DNA of 64,000 nt from Aliigemmobacter aestuarii. Its GTDB lineage: Bacteria > Pseudomonadota > Alphaproteobacteria > Rhodobacterales > Rhodobacteraceae. How positions within the stretch are numbered: the stretch's first letter is position 1; the number at the start of each line of letters is the position of its first letter. Under the pieces are notes generated by a model, which was not told the DNA's origin, made no database searches, and was given only the letters and a program-made list of their open reading frames with translations. The stretch covers positions 186,001 to 250,000 of the forward strand of contig NZ_SSND01000003.1 of assembly GCF_004799285.1 (NCBI RefSeq). Reading direction: 5' to 3'. This document shows positions 45,166 to 51,946 of the stretch, in pieces. A program made the translations under genes and the position numbers.

Positions 45166-46545
45166 ATGGAAGGCATGAACCAGATGAACGACATGAGCGC
45201 CGTGGTCGAGGCCGACCGCGCCCATGTCTGGCACCATCTGATCCAGCACAAGCAGTTCGAAACCATCGACCCTCGCGTCATCGTCGAAGGCAAGGGGATG
45301 AAGGTCTGGGACGCCAAGGGCAAGGAACATCTGGATGCCGTCTCGGGCGGGGTCTGGACGGTGAACGTAGGCTACGGGCGCGAGTCGATCGCGAATGCGG
45401 TCCGCGACCAGCTGATCAAGATGAACTATTTCGCGGGCGCCGCGGGGTCGGTGCCGGGTTCGATCTTTGCCAAGCGGCTGATCGAGAAGATGCCGGGGAT
45501 GAGCCGGGTCTACTATTCCAACTCAGGCTCGGAAGCGAACGAGAAGGTCTACAAGATGGTGCGCCAGATCGCGCATCGTCACCACGGCGGCAAGAAGTGG
45601 AAGATCCTCTATCGTGACCGCGACTATCACGGCACCACGATCGCCGCGCTGGCCAGCGCCGGGCAGGACCAGCGCGCGATGCAATATGGGCCCTTCCCGG
45701 ATGGTTTCGTGCGGGTGCCGCATTGCCTGGAATACCGCAAGCAGTGGGATGTGGAGAATTACGGCGAACGCGCGGCCGATGCCATCGAAGAGGTGATCCT
45801 GCGCGAAGGCCCCGATACCGTGGGCTGCCTGATCCTCGAACCCGTCACCGCCGGGGGCGGTGTGATCGTCCCGCCCAAGGGATACTGGGAGCGCGTGCAG
45901 GAAATCTGCAAGAAATACAACGTCCTGCTGGCCATTGACGAGGTGGTTTGCGGCGTCGGGCGGACCGGCGTCTGGTTCGGCTACCAGAACTACGGGATCA
46001 AGCCGGATTTCGTGACCATGGCCAAGGGCGTGGCCTCGGGCTATGCGGCGATTTCCTGCACCGTGACGACCGAGGCGGTGTTCGAGATGTTCAAGGACGA
46101 CCCGACCGATCCGATGAGCTATTTCCGCGACATCTCGACCTTCGGGGGCTGCACCTCGGGGCCGGCGGCGGCGCTGGAAAACATGCGCATCATCGAGGAC
46201 GAGGGCCTGCTGGACAACACCGTGAAGATGGGCGAGCGCTGCCTGTCGAACCTGCAAGCGCTGATGGACAAGCACAAGGTCGTCGGCGACGTGCGCGGCA
46301 AGGGGCTGTTCCTCGGGGCCGAACTGGTGGCCGATCGCGCCACGAAAGAGCCCGTTGACGAAAAGCAGGCGCAGGCGGTGGTGGCCGATTGCATGGCGCA
46401 GGGCGTCATCATCGGGGTGACGAACCGCAGCCTTCCGGGGCTGAACAACACGCTGTGCCTGTCGCCCGCCCTGATCGCGACGCCAGATGACATTGACCGC
46501 ATCACCGATGCGATCGACGGCGCCTTGACCCGCGTCTTCGGCTGA
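45166..46545 (+). CDS. tpa: Taurine-pyruvate aminotransferase
   Basis: Tpa transfers the amino group of taurine to pyruvate, giving sulfoacetaldehyde and alanine; it is the first step of taurine dissimilation. The 459-residue fold-type I class III aminotransferase shows HLDAVSGGVWTVNVGYG, RVYYSNSGSEANEKVYK, DYHGTTIAALASAG, IDEVVCGVGRTG and the PLP lysine in FVTMAKGVASGYAAI. VSGGVWTVNVGYGRE and the link with xsc separate Tpa from omega-amino acid:pyruvate aminotransferases. ATG 45166 is preceded by AGGAGA. A palindromic terminator follows, and TauR-like repeats lie upstream. No taurine importer (tauABC or TRAP type) is in the window. Confidence 0.95.
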   Translation: MEGMNQMNDMSAVVEADRAHVWHHLIQHKQFETIDPRVIVEGKGMKVWDAKGKEHLDAVSGGVWTVNVGYGRESIANAVRDQLIKMNYFAGAAGSVPGSIFAKRLIEKMPGMSRVYYSNSGSEANEKVYKMVRQIAHRHHGGKKWKILYRDRDYHGTTIAALASAGQDQRAMQYGPFPDGFVRVPHCLEYRKQWDVENYGERAADAIEEVILREGPDTVGCLILEPVTAGGGVIVPPKGYWERVQEICKKYNVLLAIDEVVCGVGRTGVWFGYQNYGIKPDFVTMAKGVASGYAAISCTVTTEAVFEMFKDDPTDPMSYFRDISTFGGCTSGPAAALENMRIIEDEGLLDNTVKMGERCLSNLQALMDKHKVVGDVRGKGLFLGAELVADRATKEPVDEKQAQAVVADCMAQGVIIGVTNRSLPGLNNTLCLSPALIATPDDIDRITDAIDGALTRVFG

Positions 46546-46580
46546 TCGCCGGACGCCGGAAACGCGACCCGCCCAAGGTG

Positions 46581-46609
46581 TGCCCCCGGTCCGGACCGGG
46601 GGCATATCC
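46581..46609 (+). terminator. Terminator downstream of tpa
   Basis: TGCCCCCGGTCC (46581-46592) is followed directly by its exact complement GGACCGGGGGCA (46593-46604), a 24-base perfect palindrome, then TATCCTTTT. It separates tpa from tauR, suggesting tauR has its own promoter. Confidence 0.75.
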
Positions 46610-46665
46610 TTTTGGTCGGTGCCCCGGACCGGAAAGGCCTTGACGTGCCGCCCGTTGGCAGGCCT

Positions 46666-46697
46666 ATAGGGCCAGAGCCCTTGCACCTTAGGTCCAG
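46666..46697 (-). promoter_or_regulatory. Candidate TauR operator at the tauR start (reverse orientation)
   Basis: ATAGGGCCAG (46666-46675) and TTAGGTCCAG (46688-46697) are the reverse complements of CTGGCCCTAT and CTGGACCTAA. The second matches CTGGACYTAA in all ten positions. The starts are 22 bases apart, and the last unit ends one base before the tauR ATG, so binding would hinder tauR expression: a likely negative feedback. Confidence 0.75.
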
Positions 46698-46698
46698 A

Positions 46699-48180
46699 AT
46701 GGCGGTTCCCGTCGAAAGCTTCTTCCTGACGCCCGGCGCCACCGGCACGCTGCAACAGCAGATCCGGCAGATGGTGACCGAGGGTATCCTGTCGGGGCGG
46801 CTGCGTCCGGGTGACCGGATGCCGTCCAGCCGGGGCCTCGCCAATCACCTGGGGATCAGCCGGATCACCGTGACGCTGGCCTATACCGACCTTGTCGCCT
46901 CCGATTACCTGACCTCGCGCGGGCGGTCGGGCTATTTCGTATCGTCCGAGGCCCCCACCGCGCCCGAACTTGAGGTTCCGGCACGGGGGGCGGGGCAGGG
47001 CTATGACTATGACCGGATCACCGGGCGGCGCTGGTCGCGTCTGGCACGGGTGGCCCGGCCCGAGGACTGGCAGCGCTATCCCTATCCGTTCATCTACGGA
47101 CAGGCCGATGCGACGCTGTTCGATCACCAGAACTGGCGCGCTTGCGCGCTGCGGGCCCTGGGAAAGCGCGACTTCGAGGCGCTGACCTCGGATTACTACG
47201 ACAGCGACGATCCGCTGCTGATCGAATACATCCTGCGCAACATCCTGCCCCGCCGCGGGATCGCGGCACGGCCGGGCGAGGTTCTGCTGACGCTGGGGGC
47301 GCAGAACGCGCTCTGGCTTGCGGCGCAGGTCCTGCTGGGGCCGGGACGCCGCGCCGTGGTGGAAAACCCCGGCTACACCTCGTTGCGCGGTATACTGGAG
47401 CAGGCCGACGGAACCGTGGTGCCGGTCGATGTGGACGATGCGGGCCTGCCGCCCGAGGCGCTGCCGCAGGCGGCCGATGTGGTCTTTGTCACCCCCAGCC
47501 ACCATTGCCCGACCAATGCCACCATGCCGCTCGCCCGTCGTCAGGCGCTTCTGGCGGCGGCGCGCGAACGGGATTTCGTCATCGTCGAGGATGATTACGA
47601 ATTCGAGATGTCGTTCCTCAGGACGGTGTCGCCCTCGCTGAAATCGCTCGATGCCGAGGGGCGGGTGATCTATATCGGATCGTTTTCCAAAAGCCTCTTT
47701 CCCGGCCTCAGGCTGGGGTATCTTGTCGGTCCGGAAAGTTTTATCCGCGAGGCGCGGGCCTTGCGCGCGGATGTGCTGCGCCACCCGCCGGGCCATGTGC
47801 AGCGGACGGCGGCCTATTTCCTGTCGCTCGGTCATTATGACGCTATGATCAACCGGATGAAGGCCGCCTATCGCCGCCGCCGCACGGTGATGGAAGAGGC
47901 CATCGCCGAACATGGGCTGACGGTAGCGGGGCAGGGCGGCTTTGGCGGATCGAGCTTCTGGATGCGCGCGCCCGATCATGTGGATACGGGCGAACTGGCG
48001 CTGCGGCTGCGGGCGAAGGGCGTGCTGATCGAACCGGGTCAGGTGTTCTTTGCCCGTGAAGGCGCGCCGCGCAACTATTACCGGCTTGCCTATTCCTCGA
48101 TCCCGCAGGGACGCATCCCCGACGGCATCCGCCTGATCGCCGAAGGGATTGCGGCAACTGGCCATAAGCCGGTTGCCTGA
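46699..48180 (+). CDS. tauR: Taurine utilisation regulator TauR (MocR/GntR family)
   Basis: The 493-residue protein is an MocR-type chimera: N-terminal GntR winged helix (GTLQQQIRQMVTEGILSGRL, PSSRGLANHLGISRITVTLA) joined to an aminotransferase-like domain with AQNALWLAAQVLLGPG, VVFVTPSHHCPTNATMP, VIVEDDYEFEMSF and the PLP lysine in YIGSFSKSLFPGLRLGY. TauR in Rhodobacter capsulatus activates taurine genes with taurine and PLP. It sits between tpa and xsc, both likely targets, and six matching half-sites occur before tpa, tauR and xsc. The ATG at 46699 begins the conserved VESFFL segment; the upstream operator ends right at it. Confidence 0.93.
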   Translation: MAVPVESFFLTPGATGTLQQQIRQMVTEGILSGRLRPGDRMPSSRGLANHLGISRITVTLAYTDLVASDYLTSRGRSGYFVSSEAPTAPELEVPARGAGQGYDYDRITGRRWSRLARVARPEDWQRYPYPFIYGQADATLFDHQNWRACALRALGKRDFEALTSDYYDSDDPLLIEYILRNILPRRGIAARPGEVLLTLGAQNALWLAAQVLLGPGRRAVVENPGYTSLRGILEQADGTVVPVDVDDAGLPPEALPQAADVVFVTPSHHCPTNATMPLARRQALLAAARERDFVIVEDDYEFEMSFLRTVSPSLKSLDAEGRVIYIGSFSKSLFPGLRLGYLVGPESFIREARALRADVLRHPPGHVQRTAAYFLSLGHYDAMINRMKAAYRRRRTVMEEAIAEHGLTVAGQGGFGGSSFWMRAPDHVDTGELALRLRAKGVLIEPGQVFFAREGAPRNYYRLAYSSIPQGRIPDGIRLIAEGIAATGHKPVA

Positions 48181-48190
48181 CTGGCCCTAA
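48158..48190 (+). promoter_or_regulatory. Candidate TauR operator upstream of xsc (direct repeats)
   Basis: CTGGCCATAA (48158-48167), inside the last codons of tauR, and CTGGCCCTAA (48181-48190), directly after the tauR stop, are direct repeats 23 bases apart, the same geometry as before tpa. They lie 73-105 bases before the xsc ATG. Confidence 0.75.
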
Positions 48191-48262
48191 TCGGGCGCGC
48201 GGCTTGTCCGTAGATTGCCCGAAAGGCCCCTAGCGGCCGACAGGGATCAGGGAGAGACGCCG

Positions 48263-50041
48263 ATGAAGATGACGACCGAAGAGGCCTTCGTCAAAACGCT
48301 GCAGATGCACGGGATCGAACATGTGTTCGGCATCATCGGATCGGCCTTCATGCCGATTTCCGACCTGTTTCCCAAGGCGGGCATCACCTTCTGGGACTGC
48401 GCGCATGAAGGTTCGGGCGGAATGATGGCCGATGGCTACAGCCGCGCCACCGGCAAGATGGCGATGATGATCGCCCAGAACGGCCCCGGCATCACCAATT
48501 TCGTGACCGCGGTCAAAACCGCCTACTGGAACCACACGCCGCTTCTTCTGGTGACGCCCCAGGCCGCGAACAAGACGATCGGGCAGGGCGGGTTCCAGGA
48601 AGTGGAACAGATGGCGCTGTTCAAGGACATGGTCGCCTATCAGGAAGAGGTGCGCGACCCCTCGCGCATCGCCGAGGTGCTGAACCGCGTGATCATGAAC
48701 GCCCGCCGCGCCAGTGCCCCCGCGCAGATCAACGTGCCGCGCGACATGTTCACCCAGGTCGTCGACATCGAGCTGCCCCGGATCGTCGAATTCGAGCGGC
48801 CCGACGGTGGCAGCGCCGCGCTGGACGAGGCGGCGCGGCTTCTGTCCGGGGCGAAGTTCCCGGTCGTGCTGAACGGGGCGGGCGTGGTGCTGGGGGGCGC
48901 GATCCCGGCCTCGATGCGGCTGGCCGAACGGCTGGATGCGCCGGTCTGCGTGGGCTATCAGCACAACGACGCCTTCCCCGGCTCGCATCCGCTGTTCGCC
49001 GGGCCGCTTGGCTACAACGGATCGAAGGCGGCGATGGAACTGATCGCGCAGGCCGATGTGGTTCTGGCGCTTGGAACCCGGCTCAACCCGTTCTCGACCC
49101 TGCCGGGATACGGGCTGGATTACTGGCCGAAAGAGGCCGCGATCATCCAGGTCGATATCAACCCCGCCCGGATCGGGCTGACGAAGAAGGTATCGGTCGG
49201 CATCGTCGGGGACGCCAGGAAGGTGGCCGAAGGCATCCTTTCCCGGCTGTCGAAGACGGCGGGCGATGCGGGCCGCGCCGAACGCCGCGCGCTGATCGCG
49301 CAGAAGAAATCCGCCTGGGCGCAGGCGCTGGCCTCGATGGACCACGAGGACGACGATCCCGGCACCACCTGGAACCAGCGCGCCCGCGCCGCCAAGCCCG
49401 ACTGGATGAGCCCGCGCATGGCCTGGCGCGCGATCCAGGACGCGCTGCCGCGCGAGGCGATCATCAGCAGCGACATCGGCAACAACTGCGCCATCGGCAA
49501 TGCCTATCCGACCTTCGAGGCGGGACGGAAATACCTGGCGCCGGGCCTTTTCGGCCCCTGTGGCTATGGCCTGCCCTCGGTGGTGGGGGCCAAGATCGGC
49601 TGCCCCGACGTGCCGGTCGTAGGCTTTTCCGGCGACGGGGCCTTTGGCATCGCAGTGACGGAACTGACAGCCATCGGCCGCCCGGAATGGCCCGCAATCA
49701 CGCAGGTGGTGTTCCGCAACTACCAGTGGGGCGCGGAAAAGCGCAATTCGACGCTCTGGTATGACGACAATTTCGTGGGCACCGAACTGGATACGCAGGT
49801 GTCCTATGCGGGCATCGCGCGGGCCTGCGGGTTGCAGGGCGTGGTGGCCCGCACGATGGACGAACTGCGCGAGGCGCTGAAAAAGGCCATCGACGATCAG
49901 ATGACCCACGGCAAGACCACCCTGATCGAGGCGATGATCAACCAGGAACTGGGCGAACCCTTCCGCCGCGACGCGATGAAGAAGCCGGTCGAGGTGGCGG
50001 GCATCCGCCGCGAGGACATGCAGACGCAACAGCCGGCATGA
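48263..50041 (+). CDS. xsc: Sulfoacetaldehyde acetyltransferase
   Basis: Xsc is a thiamine-diphosphate enzyme that splits sulfoacetaldehyde with phosphate to acetyl phosphate and sulfite. The 592-residue protein has VFGIIGSAFMPISDLFPKAG, the catalytic glutamate in DCAHEGSGGMMADGYSRATG, QNGPGITNFVTAVKTAYWNH (a family hallmark), VGYQHNDAFPGSHPLFAGPL, and the cofactor-binding GFSGDGAFGIAVTELTA followed by VVFRNYQWGAEKRNS. The ATG at 48263 follows GGGAGAG. It heads a compact operon: the exporter gene overlaps its stop by four bases, then ackA and soeABC. TauR-like repeats lie upstream. Confidence 0.97.
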   Translation: MKMTTEEAFVKTLQMHGIEHVFGIIGSAFMPISDLFPKAGITFWDCAHEGSGGMMADGYSRATGKMAMMIAQNGPGITNFVTAVKTAYWNHTPLLLVTPQAANKTIGQGGFQEVEQMALFKDMVAYQEEVRDPSRIAEVLNRVIMNARRASAPAQINVPRDMFTQVVDIELPRIVEFERPDGGSAALDEAARLLSGAKFPVVLNGAGVVLGGAIPASMRLAERLDAPVCVGYQHNDAFPGSHPLFAGPLGYNGSKAAMELIAQADVVLALGTRLNPFSTLPGYGLDYWPKEAAIIQVDINPARIGLTKKVSVGIVGDARKVAEGILSRLSKTAGDAGRAERRALIAQKKSAWAQALASMDHEDDDPGTTWNQRARAAKPDWMSPRMAWRAIQDALPREAIISSDIGNNCAIGNAYPTFEAGRKYLAPGLFGPCGYGLPSVVGAKIGCPDVPVVGFSGDGAFGIAVTELTAIGRPEWPAITQVVFRNYQWGAEKRNSTLWYDDNFVGTELDTQVSYAGIARACGLQGVVARTMDELREALKKAIDDQMTHGKTTLIEAMINQELGEPFRRDAMKKPVEVAGIRREDMQTQQPA

Positions 50042-50784
50042 GCCTTCCCTTCGATCTGTCGCCGGGGGCCGCCGCCTTCATGGCGGTGGCGCTGTTCGGG
50101 GCGGCCTGGGTCAGGGGCTATTCCGGCTTTGGCTTTGCGGCGCTGGTCGTCACTTCGGCCGCGCTTGTCACCAACCCGCTGCATTTCGTGCCGGTGGTGC
50201 TGATCGCCGATATCCTGATGACGGCGCAGCAACTGCCCGGCATCTGGCGCCATGTGGACAAGCGGCGCGCGGTCACGCTGTTTCTGGGCGCTCTGGTGGG
50301 TGTGCCCGTCGGGGTCTGGGCGCTGTCGGGGATGGGGGTCGATCCGGCGCGTGCCGTGATCTCGGCCTTCGTGCTCGGGATGTCGCTGCTGCTGTGGCGG
50401 GGCTGGCGGTTCCGGGGGCATGTGGGTGACGGCGGGCATGTCGCGGTGGGGGTGCTGTCGGGCATCGCCAACGGCGCGGCCGTGGGGGGGCTGCCCGTCG
50501 CCGTGTTCTTTGCCGCCCAGCCGATCGCCGCGGCCACCTTCCGCGCGACGGTGATCGCCTATTTCACGCTGCTTGACCTGTGGTCGGTGCCGTTGATGTG
50601 GGCCGCGGGCATGATCGGAAGCGACACGCTGGTTGCCACGGCGCTGTCGATGCCTATCCTGATCGTGGGCATCTGGCTTGGCAGCCGACATTTCCACCGG
50701 TCCGAACCGCGCGACTTCCGCCGCTTCGCGATCCTGCTGCTGATCAGCCTTTCGGTGCTGGGATTGGTCAAGTCGGTGATCTGA
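50038..50784 (+). CDS. tauE: TauE/SafE family sulfite (sulfonate) exporter
   Basis: The 248-residue protein has about seven to eight hydrophobic segments and two family-typical repeats: VALFGAAWVRGYSGFGFAAL with the N-terminal G-x-G-G-like pattern, and GVLSGIANGAAVGGLPVAVF in the second half. TauE/SafE proteins in sulfonate operons export the sulfite or sulfoacetate formed. Its ATG overlaps the xsc stop (ATGA), giving translational coupling exactly where sulfite is released, so a role in sulfite detoxification is strongly supported. The precise anion is inferred. Confidence 0.88.
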   Translation: MSLPFDLSPGAAAFMAVALFGAAWVRGYSGFGFAALVVTSAALVTNPLHFVPVVLIADILMTAQQLPGIWRHVDKRRAVTLFLGALVGVPVGVWALSGMGVDPARAVISAFVLGMSLLLWRGWRFRGHVGDGGHVAVGVLSGIANGAAVGGLPVAVFFAAQPIAAATFRATVIAYFTLLDLWSVPLMWAAGMIGSDTLVATALSMPILIVGIWLGSRHFHRSEPRDFRRFAILLLISLSVLGLVKSVI

Positions 50785-50785
50785 G

Positions 50786-51946
50786 ATGCGGATACTGGTG
50801 GTCAATGCAGGGTCGTCCTCGATTAAGGCGATGGTCTTCGACGAAGGGCTTTCCGCGCTTGCCTCGGTCTCGGTGGCCGAGATCGGGGGCAAAGCCACGA
50901 TCCGCGCGGGGGGCGCGGCGGTGCCCTGTGCCGCGCCCGATCATCACGCGGCGATGGCCGCGATCCTTCAGGCGCTGGCAGGGCAAGGCATCGCGCCCGA
51001 AAGCCTGACGGCGGCCGCGCACCGGATCGTGCATGGCGGGGCGGCGCTGGTAGCGCCCGAACGGGTGACGCCCGATCTGATCGCCCGGATCGAGGCCTGC
51101 ATCCCCATCGCCCCCCTGCACAACCCGGCAAACCTTGCCGGCATCCGCGCTTTGCAGGCGATCGTGCCCGCGCTGCCGCAATACGCCAGTTTCGACACGG
51201 CCTTTCACGCGACGATCCCGCCCGTCGCACATCGCTATGCGCTGCCGGCGGCGGAAGAGGCGCGGGGCCTGCGCCGATATGGTTTTCACGGGCTGAGCTA
51301 TGCAAGCCTGGTCGCCCATCTGCCGATGCTGGCCGAGGCGCCGCTGCCGCGGCGGCTTCTGGCCTTTCATCTGGGCAATGGCGCCTCGGCGACCGCGATC
51401 CTCGACGGCCGCTCGGTCGCCTCGACCATGGGGTACTCGCCCCTTGCGGGGCTGGTGATGGGCACCCGAACGGGCGACATCGACGGCAACGCGGTGCTGA
51501 AAATGGCCGAAGATCACGGGATCGACGGGGCGGCGCGCATCCTGAACCGGGAAAGCGGGTTGAAGGCGCTCGGCGGTCAGTCCGACATGCGCGCGTTGAA
51601 GGCCGCTGGCACAGCCGAAGCGGCCTTCGCCATCGACCATTTCTGCTATTGGGCCGCGCGCCACGGCGCCAGCCTGATGGCCGCAATGGCGGGTCTCGAT
51701 GCCATCGCCTTCACTGGCGGGATCGGCGAGAACGATGCCGACGCGCGCCGCGCGATCATCGGCCATCTGGCCTTTACCGGTGCGGAACTTGACCCCGAGG
51801 CAAACGCCCTTGGCGCGTCCGCGATCCATTCCGCGACATCTTCTGTCGCCGTCTGGATAGTTCCGGCCCAGGAGGAACGGCAGATTGCGCAAGAGGCGCT
51901 TGGCCTGATCCGCAAGGGTCCGGGCCGGGCGGAGGGAGACGCATGA
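50786..51946 (+). CDS. ackA: Acetate kinase
   Basis: AckA interconverts acetyl phosphate plus ADP and acetate plus ATP. The 386-residue protein starts ILVVNAGSSSIKAMVF (adenosine-binding N-terminus) and has HRIVHGG, APLHNPANLAGI, FDTAFHATIPPVAHRYALP with the catalytic Asp, RRYGFHGLSYASLV, FHLGNGASATAI, STMGYSPLAGLVMGTRTGDID, and FTGGIGEND. It starts one base after the tauE stop and overlaps soeA by four bases, so it belongs to the taurine operon. Most such operons carry pta, which makes acetyl-CoA instead; here acetyl phosphate from Xsc would yield ATP and acetate. Confidence 0.95.
   Translation: MRILVVNAGSSSIKAMVFDEGLSALASVSVAEIGGKATIRAGGAAVPCAAPDHHAAMAAILQALAGQGIAPESLTAAAHRIVHGGAALVAPERVTPDLIARIEACIPIAPLHNPANLAGIRALQAIVPALPQYASFDTAFHATIPPVAHRYALPAAEEARGLRRYGFHGLSYASLVAHLPMLAEAPLPRRLLAFHLGNGASATAILDGRSVASTMGYSPLAGLVMGTRTGDIDGNAVLKMAEDHGIDGAARILNRESGLKALGGQSDMRALKAAGTAEAAFAIDHFCYWAARHGASLMAAMAGLDAIAFTGGIGENDADARRAIIGHLAFTGAELDPEANALGASAIHSATSSVAVWIVPAQEERQIAQEALGLIRKGPGRAEGDA

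Noticed and set aside
45523-48165. An 880-codon minus-strand frame over tpa and tauR
   Set aside because: It crosses two real genes and their intergenic operators; product composition is shadow-like.
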